A DNA stretch of 10,208 bases from Alphaproteobacteria bacterium. Its GTDB lineage: Bacteria > Pseudomonadota > Alphaproteobacteria > RS24. The stretch is taken from contig JAKMCZ010000242.1 in NCBI GenBank assembly GCA_022428185.1, positions 1-10,208 of the forward strand. The letters run 5' to 3'. Below the pieces are notes generated by a model. It saw nothing but the letters and a program-made list of their open reading frames with translations, was not told where the DNA came from and made no database searches. Position numbers and translations under genes: made by a program. Below are positions 1-7,558 of the stretch, piece after piece. Within the stretch, counting starts at the first letter, position 1, and each line of letters opens with the position of its first letter.

Positions 1-972
1 GTCGTCATTATGGTGGTCAGCAATCTCGTAAACGGGCAAGGCAGCGAAGCGTGGCGGACATTGGCAACATTTATCGTGCGCTATTGGTTGTTTTTCGCCT
101 TGCTGTCTTATTTGTATATGAGACGAATTGTCGATATGGAATTTTTATTGGCCGTTGCAACGGTTGGTCTGCTGGTTCAATTTGTGCCCTTTTTCGGCCA
201 AATGATTAACGGGCAAATTTTTGTAGGGCAAGAATTTGCCGGCCGTTTCCAAGGGTTCACCTCCAATCCGAATGTTCTTGGCCTGTATGCCGGTCTCGGC
301 ATGATCGTCAGCCTGCATCTTATTGTGAGCCAAGAAAGCGGCAAAAAGCTTGTGCTCCTCACAGCGGTTGCTCTTGGTTTCATGGCGACAATAGCCCTTT
401 TGGCCTCCGGCAATCGAGGAGGCTGGGTTGCCGTCATCGTTGCGCTTATTTTCTATGCCGCCAGTCAAATTCGCCAACGGCCTAAATTATTGATAACCAG
501 TTTCGCGACCGTCGGGTTTTTGAGCGTCGGTGTTTTGACGCAGATGGCTGTACCCAGGGCGCGCTTGGCCGCTTTGATTGATGGCTATTCGGCGCATCGG
601 ATCGATGTCTGGCTTAACAGCTGGACGCTTTTCAAACAGCAGCCCATTCTTGGCTATGGTCTGGATACAAGACAGGCGCTTTTGGAAAATCATTTCATTT
701 ATTCCGAACACAATATTATTTTGAATGTGATGCTGGCAATGGGGCTTGTTGGCCTTCTGGCTTATGGTGCTTTGATGTTTTTTATTTGCTGGCCGGCCTT
801 GAAGAAGCGAAACATTATCGGTCTGTCGCTTATGGGTTTTTTGATGGCCGTGGGCATGTTCGGCTTTGATTTTTATCGCAGCCAGCATTTTATGATTTGT
901 TTTGCGGTGCTGGCCGTTGTTTGCTTGCAGCATGGACGCCCAAGTGCCGCGCTTGACAGGGAAGAAAAATAG
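1..972 (+). CDS. O-antigen ligase/polymerase (Wzy/WaaL) family membrane protein, 5' partial
   Basis: This polytopic inner-membrane protein probably either polymerises lipid-linked repeat units (Wzy-like) or ligates glycan to a lipid or protein acceptor (WaaL-like). Sequence alone does not separate the two. The reading frame is open to base 1, and the first ATG (position 10) leads almost directly into a membrane segment. With about 8 hydrophobic segments and 320 residues after that ATG, it is shorter than the usual 400 or more residues, so I read it as truncated by the window edge. Numbering from that ATG, family-typical signatures are GRFQGFTSNPNVLG (residues 78-91), a SGNRGGW loop (133-139), and a C-terminal part with HR (197-198), PILGYGLD (212-219) and HN (234-235) followed by a hydrophobic GLVGLLAYG helix. 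These match the Wzy_C/O-antigen ligase pattern as I know it. The TAG stop is 16 bp from the end of the convergent minus-strand operon. Confidence 0.85.
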   Translation, partial: VVIMVVSNLVNGQGSEAWRTLATFIVRYWLFFALLSYLYMRRIVDMEFLLAVATVGLLVQFVPFFGQMINGQIFVGQEFAGRFQGFTSNPNVLGLYAGLGMIVSLHLIVSQESGKKLVLLTAVALGFMATIALLASGNRGGWVAVIVALIFYAASQIRQRPKLLITSFATVGFLSVGVLTQMAVPRARLAALIDGYSAHRIDVWLNSWTLFKQQPILGYGLDTRQALLENHFIYSEHNIILNVMLAMGLVGLLAYGALMFFICWPALKKRNIIGLSLMGFLMAVGMFGFDFYRSQHFMICFAVLAVVCLQHGRPSAALDREEK

Positions 973-988
973 AGGCTGTTAGGGGCGG

Positions 989-1984
989 CTAAGAATTTAA
1001 CGCGGCCAACATCTGCCTTGTGACAACGCCGCTTTCATAATCCTTATGCGCGCGTTTGTGCCCCGCCTCAGCGATAAGCGCGGCTTCTCTCGGATGCGCG
1101 GCGTAATATAAGAGTTTCTCTTTTAAATCGCCCATGTTGGAAAAATAGACCACTTCCTCATCACTGAAAATTGTTTGCATGTTCGGCGTTTGCGGCGAGA
1201 AGGTAAGACAGCCATTGGCTGTCAAATGGACTATTCTGTCGGATGAGTAGAGCGATATCTCATTGTCGCGGCTGTAATTAATGGCCATGGTTGATGCGGC
1301 CAAGACCTTGATGTAATCATGCCCCAAAAGAAGCGAATAAGCGGACTGACCATAAAGACCGATATTGAAGCCGGGTAGACCTTTGCGTAGGAAGCGAATG
1401 AGGGCATTGCGATGACCGTCATAGCGACCGACAAACACGATGTCATGATGCGGCCGCAATTGTTCAAAAGCGCGGCCCGTATCAATGCTTGAGTCGCAAA
1501 TATTAGGAAGAAAGTGAATTTTGGCGTGCTGCGACGAATCCGAGAAAATCGATTGGACCAATGCCGCGTCCGTGGAGGTAAACAGCGCATCCACAAGGGC
1601 GACGCGCTGCGAAAAAAAATGCTGATTGGCTTTAATTTTGCGAATCCAATCCACAAACCACATGACAATTTTAATATCCGGATGTGTCGCCCTTATTTTT
1701 CTGAGCGTTGCATTCGCGACCAATTCCGTATGCCCCAAAACCAAGACATCGGGCCGCATGCGCTCAACCGTTGTCACAAGCAACTGGTTCATTTTCTTTA
1801 TGCCCAAAGCCTTGATTTTAAGTGGGGAGTGGGCCCGTGCCATGTCGCGATAAGAGAAATCGACGACCATATGGCCGTTGCGGGTAAAGCCATTGGAAAT
1901 CTTTCTGTCGGTGGCGTAATAGGCAGCGCCGCTTTTTCGATGGCTAAAATTTGCGCAATGAAGAATTTTTAGCCGCTCAGTCAT
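989..1984 (-). CDS. Glycosyltransferase B, CgeB-like C-terminal domain (paralogue of the gene at 5413-6420)
   Basis: This is a predicted cytoplasmic GT-B-fold glycosyltransferase of 331 residues and the last gene of the minus-strand operon. The frame is open further upstream, to an ATG at 2116. I chose the ATG at 1984 because from there the protein (MTERLKILHCANF) aligns end to end with the paralogue (MQNKPLRILHCANF), and because it gives an 8-bp overlap (ATGACTGA) with the preceding stop. Shared blocks include YATD.KISNG near the N-terminus, MWFVDW, PNICDSS, a DIVFVGR strand opening the C-terminal half, and SSDR..H..ANGC. The last of these resembles the acceptor/donor-binding half of CgeB-like (Glyco_trans_1_2) enzymes, a classification from memory. 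Donor and acceptor are unknown. The likely role is adding one sugar of the repeat unit. The ribosome binding site is weak, so expression probably depends on coupling to the upstream gene. The stop is TAG at 989-991, and no hairpin terminator is visible after it. Confidence 0.85.
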   Translation of the reverse strand: MTERLKILHCANFSHRKSGAAYYATDRKISNGFTRNGHMVVDFSYRDMARAHSPLKIKALGIKKMNQLLVTTVERMRPDVLVLGHTELVANATLRKIRATHPDIKIVMWFVDWIRKIKANQHFFSQRVALVDALFTSTDAALVQSIFSDSSQHAKIHFLPNICDSSIDTGRAFEQLRPHHDIVFVGRYDGHRNALIRFLRKGLPGFNIGLYGQSAYSLLLGHDYIKVLAASTMAINYSRDNEISLYSSDRIVHLTANGCLTFSPQTPNMQTIFSDEEVVYFSNMGDLKEKLLYYAAHPREAALIAEAGHKRAHKDYESGVVTRQMLAALNS

Positions 1985-3383
1985 TTTCACCGTCTGCCAA
2001 TATTGGCTCGCGGTCCAATCCGCGTATCCATGTCTTGGGGCTTGTGATGGTCTCAACCGACGGCTCAACCTCATGCCCCAAGGCCGATTGGATATATATA
2101 TCCGGCCCATTGACACCCAGATTTGAGAAAAAATCTGAGGTCGTGAAAAAACGTCCGTAATTCACTTCAAGTGGGATAATGTCTCCCGCCGCATCGGTTT
2201 TCATATCGACGCAATAAATACCGTCGGGTGAAGCGTCTACCGCTTTTACCGCCTGATAAGCGGTGGCATATATTTTTTCGTCATGAACCGTGCGCGCAAC
2301 CGAGGGTGTTGACGATTGCCCCGACGGCATGATGGAGCCGAAGAAATACTCAACCCGTTCGCGCGCTTGCGAGGACAGCAGATTGCCGTCTTTCCAAACC
2401 GTTTGAACGGCATATTCTTTGCCGGGCAAAAACTCAGCCACCATAAATTCATCAATCGGAATGCCACGATTGGTCTGCCAATAATCGGCCCAAAAATGAG
2501 CATGTTCCAGACTGGTGACAGGCAAAGCCCCCTTGCTGCCGGCCCCGGACATGGCACGCACCCAGACCTTGCCGCTTTTTTCGAGCATGGCATCGAACAG
2601 CTTATTGTCGTCGAGGCAGGCCTGGAGCGGCGCGCATAAAAAGGACAGGCCCAGCGTATCGGCCCAGATTTTTTGCGCGCTCAATTTGTCGGCAAAAGCT
2701 TCCCATTTATCCAATTGATGCGGCCCGACCGGCACATTTAATTTCTCGCCGTAAGTGCATAAAAAGCGCACTTCCGGGTCCGGTTGCGCGTGCACGAAGT
2801 CAATCTCATGGTCTTCAATAAGTCGATTTAGAAAGGCGATTTTCTCATCCGCCTCCAGCCGCGGCATAAGCACGTTTACATCGCTATAGCCGTCGCGGAA
2901 ATAATGCTCGGATATGTCAACGCCGATTGTGCGATAGCCGCCGGCCAGTTTCAGCGATTTGGTGAAATTAATGCCGGCATTGCCGCCCGCACCCAGCAAT
3001 AAGATATTCTTCGCGTCGGTTTTTGTGCTTTGCGGGGATGTCTCCAAATTGGCCTCGACAAAGGCGCGCGTCGACGCCCAATCGGTGAAGCGGAACCCTT
3101 TATCGTCAATATATAAGTCAACGCGGGGCTTTGTATAAAAGAGGATATAGTCAAAGGCGATGCCGGCGCGCGTCATCAAATCTTCCAAATAGGCGCGATG
3201 ATAATCCGGACGGCAGGTGAAGATAAGAATTTCAAAGCCTTGGTCTTTCAACCAGCATGTAACCTCATCGGCACCGTTTTTGGGCGGCAGGTCGCGCTTT
3301 TCGTCAAAAGACACATCAATATTGCCGCAATCTTCGAAAAGCGTGCCGTCAAAATCAATGGCCACCCGTTTGTGTCTAAACAT
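1977..3383 (-). CDS. HAD phosphatase-like / ATP-grasp ligase-like fusion protein
   Basis: This two-domain protein has 468 residues. Residues 1-115 are a small cap-less HAD domain: DFDGT (10-14, nucleophile Asp10 and acid/base Asp12), TCR (56-58), Lys85 in the YTKPR segment, and metal-binding Asp93-Asp94 in DLYIDD. It resembles the short capsule-locus phosphatase type (EcbF/BcbF-like). After a linker rich in S, T and K (about 113-125) comes an ATP-grasp module. This has a Rossmann-like pre-ATP-grasp domain starting NILLLGAGGNAG (126-137), nucleotide-binding Lys233, a flexible loop VRAMSGAGSKG (275-285), Glu317 before LPGKEY, and the likely metal ligands Asp393, Glu406 and Asn408. ATP-grasp enzymes usually join a carboxylate to an amine through an acyl phosphate. 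The natural inference is acylation of an amino sugar made by the two genes upstream, but the substrate is unknown. The start ATG overlaps the preceding stop by 8 bp (ATGTTTAG), with a GAGG about 10 bases upstream. Both active sites look intact. Confidence 0.8.
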   Translation of the reverse strand: MFRHKRVAIDFDGTLFEDCGNIDVSFDEKRDLPPKNGADEVTCWLKDQGFEILIFTCRPDYHRAYLEDLMTRAGIAFDYILFYTKPRVDLYIDDKGFRFTDWASTRAFVEANLETSPQSTKTDAKNILLLGAGGNAGINFTKSLKLAGGYRTIGVDISEHYFRDGYSDVNVLMPRLEADEKIAFLNRLIEDHEIDFVHAQPDPEVRFLCTYGEKLNVPVGPHQLDKWEAFADKLSAQKIWADTLGLSFLCAPLQACLDDNKLFDAMLEKSGKVWVRAMSGAGSKGALPVTSLEHAHFWADYWQTNRGIPIDEFMVAEFLPGKEYAVQTVWKDGNLLSSQARERVEYFFGSIMPSGQSSTPSVARTVHDEKIYATAYQAVKAVDASPDGIYCVDMKTDAAGDIIPLEVNYGRFFTTSDFFSNLGVNGPDIYIQSALGHEVEPSVETITSPKTWIRGLDREPILADGEND

Positions 3384-4293
3384 GCGTCAAAGCCTCAATG
3401 CGTGCGTTAAAGCTTACATCATAAACAGGAAATTCGCCGGTCCGGCAGCATTCGTCGAAAAATGCGATTTCGCGCTTCAGCGGTTCTTCCTTCACAATAC
3501 CGAATTTAACCTCTTCGGCAAAAGTGCTCCACATCATATTGCCGAGAAAATCGAGATTGCCTTCACGGGTAAATTCATTGTGCCGCATAAAAGCTTCTTG
3601 CTGGGCCAAATCCACATGCACGTATCCGTTCTCGCCAAAAATTTCCAAGGTCCGCTTTTTATTGGCGACATCCCAGCTGGCATCAAATGAAATTATTATG
3701 TCGCCAAGACTGGCGCTGATAAGCGCGGAAGACACAACGCCTTGGTCGCGGCGCACGGCACAATGGTCAAAATTGACCGCGCTGCCCAAAAGCGCCTCAA
3801 TGAAACGAATATCATGCACCGCCAAATCCCAAATGACGCTTTTCGCCTTTTTATGATCACGCGGTGGCCCGCCGAGACGGCTGCTGCTTATGCGCTTGAT
3901 TTTTCCGAGGCGGTTTTCGCTCAACACTTGGCGAACACAATCGAAAGCCGGATTGAAGAGTTCAATATAGCCGACTATAAGGTCAATACCTGCCTGCAAA
4001 TAGGGCTGAGGTTCGATAAAGGCCGGCTTTTCAATGAATATCTTCTTCACACCCGCATCGACTATCTGTTGCGTAATGTCGGCATGCAGCGCGGTCGGCA
4101 CGGCTATTACGGCGGCGTCAATATCCGTCGGTAAGTCGTCGGTGGATGAAATTAAGCGGTCTTTCAACGCCGCTGGAAAATCGTCGCGCGGCTGCGGTTC
4201 AACAATCGCTTTGATGGACAATCCCATATTGTGCATGACGCGCAAATGATTGGAGCCCATAGACCCGGCGCCGATGAGGCAGTAATTAGTCAT
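3376..4293 (-). CDS. Gfo/Idh/MocA family NAD(P)-dependent sugar oxidoreductase
   Basis: This predicted cytoplasmic dehydrogenase has 305 residues and acts on a sugar, probably a nucleotide sugar. The N-terminus is a dinucleotide-binding fold (MTNYCLIGAGSMG, glycines at 8, 10 and 13). The family EKP motif is at 88-90 (Lys89 expected to be catalytic), and WDLAVHD (145-151) supplies the conserved Asp/His pair of the C-terminal domain. The frame opens at an ATG at 4326, but I chose the ATG at 4293. The glycine-rich fold begins right there, GGAGG at 4303-4307 sits 9 bases upstream, and the start overlaps the previous stop by 8 bp (ATGACTAA). Next to a DegT aminotransferase it most likely oxidises a ring hydroxyl (C3 in the WbpB and GnnA precedents) to a ketone for transamination. 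The GAGSMGSNH start looks closer to UDP-GlcNAc 3-dehydrogenase-type members than to WbpB, but this is judged by eye. Confidence 0.88.
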   Translation of the reverse strand: MTNYCLIGAGSMGSNHLRVMHNMGLSIKAIVEPQPRDDFPAALKDRLISSTDDLPTDIDAAVIAVPTALHADITQQIVDAGVKKIFIEKPAFIEPQPYLQAGIDLIVGYIELFNPAFDCVRQVLSENRLGKIKRISSSRLGGPPRDHKKAKSVIWDLAVHDIRFIEALLGSAVNFDHCAVRRDQGVVSSALISASLGDIIISFDASWDVANKKRTLEIFGENGYVHVDLAQQEAFMRHNEFTREGNLDFLGNMMWSTFAEEVKFGIVKEEPLKREIAFFDECCRTGEFPVYDVSFNARIEALTHV

Positions 4294-5416
4294 TGAAAAA
4301 AGCCTCCAAGCGCGACACGACGTCATCTATCTGGGCTTCGGTCATGCCGAAATATAAGGGCAAATTAATCACGCTATCGACAAAGGCTTTCGCCGCCGTC
4401 GGTTCAGCCGGGCTCAGATAATCAAAATGCGCCGGTTGCTCGCGCATCAAAGACGGATAGACCCGCCCCAATCCGATGCCGTGTTCGCCCATATGCGCCA
4501 TCACCTTATCATAGGGGGCTGCGCTCAGTGTCATAACCTGCAAGTAACCATTGCCGGTGACGCCTGCCGGTGGCGCATGCAGATTTAATTTATTTTCAAA
4601 TCGGCTACCGATTTTTTCGCGATACAGGGTAAGGCTGGCATTGCGGTCCTCAATAATGGCGTCGATTTTGGTTAGCATGGTGGTGAGATAGCGGGCTTGA
4701 AGGCCGGACATGCGCGAATTGACACCGGAAAATTCATAACCGTAATGCGACGAGCGTCCATGATTTCCCAATTTACGAATGTTTTCGGCCAAAACGGCGT
4801 CTTTGACAAATATACCGCCGCCATCCATGCAGCCGCCCAAAACTTTCGCCGGATAAAACGACACCGTGCTGACATCGGCATCGGCAACAATATGGCGACC
4901 ATCTTTTTTAACGCCGAAACTTTGCGCGCCATCTTCCAAAAGGAAAATATTTTGCGCGCGGCAGTAAGCACGTATGGCCTCCAGTTCAGCCGAACACCAG
5001 CCGAATAAATGCGGAAAAACCAGCGCATCAAGCGCAAATGCTTCGTGCCCGGCCTGCAAGGAGGGCAGGGAAAGCTGCAAATCGTGACTGTCAATATCAA
5101 GCAAGACCGGCATATGGCCGGCATTGATAATCGCTTCACATGAGGCCCAGAAAGTGACATCGGGGCAGCCGACTTTCAACGGACGGTCGGTGTTGAGCGC
5201 CAAGGCCATAAAGACCAGTTGCAACGCATCCGTGCCATTGGCGCAGGCGATAAAATCTCCGTCAAAGTCACAATGCGCGACGATGTCGGCCTCAAGCGTG
5301 GCGGTCGATTTGCCGCCGACAAATTCCATATCGTCGAAAAACGCGTTTATATGCCGGCGTTCAGCACCGGAAACAAGAGCTGTCTGAGGCTTTAAGTCAA
5401 TAAACGGTACAGTCAT
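4286..5416 (-). CDS. DegT/DnrJ/EryC1/StrS family PLP-dependent sugar aminotransferase
   Basis: This predicted enzyme transfers an amino group, usually from glutamate, to a keto nucleotide sugar using pyridoxal phosphate. It has 376 residues, normal for the family. Visible motifs are the FIDLKPQ start, the cofactor phosphate loop CANGTDALQ (58-66), EDGAQSFG (161-168, Asp162 facing the PLP ring nitrogen), SFYPAKVLGG with the expected Schiff-base Lys191, and GVNSRMSGLQA (231-241). The FIDLK opening, CANGTDALQ and DGAQSFG recall WbpE, a UDP-3-keto sugar 3-aminotransferase, more than perosamine synthase. A role in C4 amination of the Gmd product cannot be excluded. The start ATG overlaps the stop of the preceding glycosyltransferase by 4 bp (ATGA), and its own stop overlaps the oxidoreductase start by 8 bp. 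This is consistent with an oxidise-transaminate pair. Confidence 0.9.
   Translation of the reverse strand: MTVPFIDLKPQTALVSGAERRHINAFFDDMEFVGGKSTATLEADIVAHCDFDGDFIACANGTDALQLVFMALALNTDRPLKVGCPDVTFWASCEAIINAGHMPVLLDIDSHDLQLSLPSLQAGHEAFALDALVFPHLFGWCSAELEAIRAYCRAQNIFLLEDGAQSFGVKKDGRHIVADADVSTVSFYPAKVLGGCMDGGGIFVKDAVLAENIRKLGNHGRSSHYGYEFSGVNSRMSGLQARYLTTMLTKIDAIIEDRNASLTLYREKIGSRFENKLNLHAPPAGVTGNGYLQVMTLSAAPYDKVMAHMGEHGIGLGRVYPSLMREQPAHFDYLSPAEPTAAKAFVDSVINLPLYFGMTEAQIDDVVSRLEAFFND
4303..4307 (-). promoter_or_regulatory. Ribosome binding site that decides the Gfo/Idh start
   Basis: On the minus strand GGAGG lies 9 bases before the ATG at 4293, inside the end of the upstream aminotransferase gene. 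It is the best Shine-Dalgarno match within the operon. It supports the 305-residue start over the longer one 11 codons upstream. Confidence 0.65.
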
Positions 5417-6420
5417 GCGGTATCCGAAAAAATTGTTGTCAGCATGTTTTCTACCACTTTTTGCGCCTCATAGTCACGATGCGCCCGACGATAACCCGCT
5501 TCGGCAATTTGTCGCGCCTCGTCGCGATGGGTCAAATAATACCGCGCCTTATCCTCAAAATCCTTGAAATCATGGAAATAGACGATTTCCTTATCCGAAA
5601 ATATTTCGTCGAGACGCGGCACATTGGGGCTCATGACGAGACAGCCATTGGCAACCATATGCAAAAGGCGGTCAGAACTGGCCAGAGGAATATCATTGCG
5701 TCGGTTAAAGTTAATGCCAATGAAGCATTGCGCCAGCGTGGCATTATAATCATCACCAAGCAGAAGTGTTTCCAGCGTCTGGCCGTAAATGCCGACGTTG
5801 AACTCTTTAAACCGCTCTTGCAAATGGGTAATCAGCGGCTTTCGCTCAATGTCCGGACGACCGATAAAAACAATATCGTGCAGGTGGCCGTCTTTTGCGA
5901 AAGCCTGACCGGTTTCAACGGAACTGTCGCAAATATTCGGCATAAAATGCATTTTTCTGTCGGCATTTTCGACCGCGAATTCGGCTTTGAAAATATCCGG
6001 ATCGGTTGTCAAGAAGACGTGGTCGGCAATGTTCAAACGGCGTTCATATAACGCGCGCTGCGGCGTCATATTGGCAACCCAATCCACCCACCACATGGCA
6101 ATCTTTATGGACGGTCGGCGCGCCTTAATCACTTCAAGCGTTTCATTATCCACCAATTCACTATGGCCAAGCAGCAAAAGGTCGGGATTGATTTGGTCGA
6201 CGGTCGCGATGAGCTCTCGGTTCATGGGGGCTTTGCCGAAATTGCGTATGCGCATAAAAGCCAAATTGCGCGCCACATCACGATAGGAAAAATTATGGAC
6301 AAAATGGCCGTTTCGTATCAGCCCGTTGGAAATTTTGTAATCGGTTGCATAAAAGGTTGCGCCCAAATTCTTCTCATTGAAATTGGCGCAGTGCAAAATG
6401 CGAAGCGGTTTATTCTGCAT
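5413..6420 (-). CDS. Glycosyltransferase A, CgeB-like C-terminal domain (paralogue of the gene at 989-1984)
   Basis: This predicted cytoplasmic GT-B-fold glycosyltransferase has 335 residues and clear full-length similarity to the last gene of the operon. Shared blocks are RILHCANF (7-14), FYATDYKISNG (23-33), FSYRD (44-48), MWWVDWV (109-115), PNICDSSVETG (161-171), DIVFIGR (182-188) and SSDRLLHMVANGC (238-250). The SSDR..H..ANGC block and the following EIFSD..IVYF region resemble the nucleotide-sugar-binding half of CgeB-type transferases. Donor and acceptor specificity cannot be read from the sequence. The start overlaps the end of the epimerase gene by 11 bp (ATGCAGAATAA). The ribosome binding site is weak, so translation is probably coupled. 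Confidence 0.85.
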   Translation of the reverse strand: MQNKPLRILHCANFNEKNLGATFYATDYKISNGLIRNGHFVHNFSYRDVARNLAFMRIRNFGKAPMNRELIATVDQINPDLLLLGHSELVDNETLEVIKARRPSIKIAMWWVDWVANMTPQRALYERRLNIADHVFLTTDPDIFKAEFAVENADRKMHFMPNICDSSVETGQAFAKDGHLHDIVFIGRPDIERKPLITHLQERFKEFNVGIYGQTLETLLLGDDYNATLAQCFIGINFNRRNDIPLASSDRLLHMVANGCLVMSPNVPRLDEIFSDKEIVYFHDFKDFEDKARYYLTHRDEARQIAEAGYRRAHRDYEAQKVVENMLTTIFSDTA

Positions 6421-7558
6421 TGGCGTGCTCGGTCAAAAAAGAAATGATGCGGGCACAAGCCTCGCCGTCACCATAGGGATTATGCGCGCGCGCCATTTCT
6501 TCATAATGCGCGCCATCGTCCAATAGGCGCGCCGTCTCGCGCACAATCATATCGCGGTCCGTGCCAACCAATTTAACGGTACCGGCGGCCAAAGCCTCAG
6601 GCCGTTCGGTGGTGTCGCGCATGACCAGAACCGGCTTGCCGAGGCTGGGTGCTTCTTCTTGAATGCCGCCACTATCGGTCAAAACAATATGTGCTTTATC
6701 CATGAGCCAAATGAACGGCTCGTAATCAAGCGGCGCAATCAGGTAAATGTTTTGCTTCTGCCCGAGTAAATCATGGACCGGCTTTTGAACATTGGGGTTG
6801 AGATGCACCGGATAGACAATGTCGCAATCGGGATAGGTGCTCGCCAAATCGCTTAGGGCGCCGCAAATGTTTCGAAAGCCGTCGCCGAAATTTTCTCGTC
6901 GGTGCGCCGTCACCAAAATAATGCGCCGCGCGGCGTCATAGGCAAACCCTGTCTCGGCAATTATGTCGCTGAGACGCGCCTCGCGGGCCGGGTCGGCGGT
7001 AATTTGGTCACGCGCCATAAACAGCGCATCGACAACCGTATTGCCGGTGACACAAATCTGTTCAGCCACAATATTCTCGGCCAATAAATTGTCTTTCGCT
7101 TGCGGCGTCGGTGAAAAATGCCATTTCGTCAAGCGGCCGGTAATTTGCCGATTGGCCTCTTCCGGCCAAGGAGAATGTATATTATGGGTGCGCAAACCGG
7201 CTTCAATATGCGCCACATCGGTCCGCGCATAAAAACTTGCCAAGGCCGTGGCGCTGCTGGTGGTGGTGTCGCCATGCACCAAAACAAGGTCGGCGCGCGC
7301 CTCGGCCAGCACGCTTTGCATGCCTTCCAAAACGCGTGTCGTCAATCCGGTCAGCGTTTGTCCGGGCTGCATCAGGTTCAAATCATAATCGGGCACAATC
7401 TCGAATAAATCGAGCACTTGGTCGAGCATGTCGCGATGTTGGGCGGTGACACAGATTTTCGTGTCGAATAAATCGCTGCGCGCTTTAAGCGCTTTCACCA
7501 AAGGGGCCATCTTAATAGCCTCGGGCCGCGTGCCGAAAACAATCAATATGTTCATCAT
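6410..7558 (-). CDS. wecB: UDP-N-acetylglucosamine 2-epimerase (non-hydrolysing)
   Basis: This enzyme interconverts UDP-GlcNAc and UDP-ManNAc in the cytoplasm, supplying ManNAc-type sugars for surface glycans. It has 382 residues, typical of WecB/MnaA. Active-site residues known from E. coli WecB are present: Arg11 and Lys16 in FGTRPEAIK, Asp97 in VHGDTTT, Glu119 in HIEAGLRT, Glu133 and Arg137 in PEEANR, and His219 in TAHRRENFG. The UDP-binding DSGGIQEEAPSLGKP segment is also there. Two adjacent ATGs compete as the start. The ATG at 7558 gives an ATGA 4-bp overlap with the upstream stop. The ATG at 7555 gives MNILIVFGTRPEA, which matches the usual family N-terminus. With an aminotransferase and oxidoreductase downstream, it could instead act on a 3-amino derivative, as WbpI does, but the sequence looks like ordinary WecB. 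Confidence 0.93.
   Translation of the reverse strand: MMNILIVFGTRPEAIKMAPLVKALKARSDLFDTKICVTAQHRDMLDQVLDLFEIVPDYDLNLMQPGQTLTGLTTRVLEGMQSVLAEARADLVLVHGDTTTSSATALASFYARTDVAHIEAGLRTHNIHSPWPEEANRQITGRLTKWHFSPTPQAKDNLLAENIVAEQICVTGNTVVDALFMARDQITADPAREARLSDIIAETGFAYDAARRIILVTAHRRENFGDGFRNICGALSDLASTYPDCDIVYPVHLNPNVQKPVHDLLGQKQNIYLIAPLDYEPFIWLMDKAHIVLTDSGGIQEEAPSLGKPVLVMRDTTERPEALAAGTVKLVGTDRDMIVRETARLLDDGAHYEEMARAHNPYGDGEACARIISFLTEHANAE

Noticed and set aside
1985..2116. A 44-residue N-terminal extension of glycosyltransferase B
   Set aside because: It lies wholly inside the HAD-ATP-grasp gene in another frame, has no counterpart in the paralogue, and would make a 140-bp overlap. The ATG at 1984 fits the homology and operon spacing.
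5461..6051. Plus-strand open frame of 196 codons antisense to glycosyltransferase A
   Set aside because: It is a shadow of a conserved minus-strand gene, with no recognisable motif and no ribosome binding site noted.
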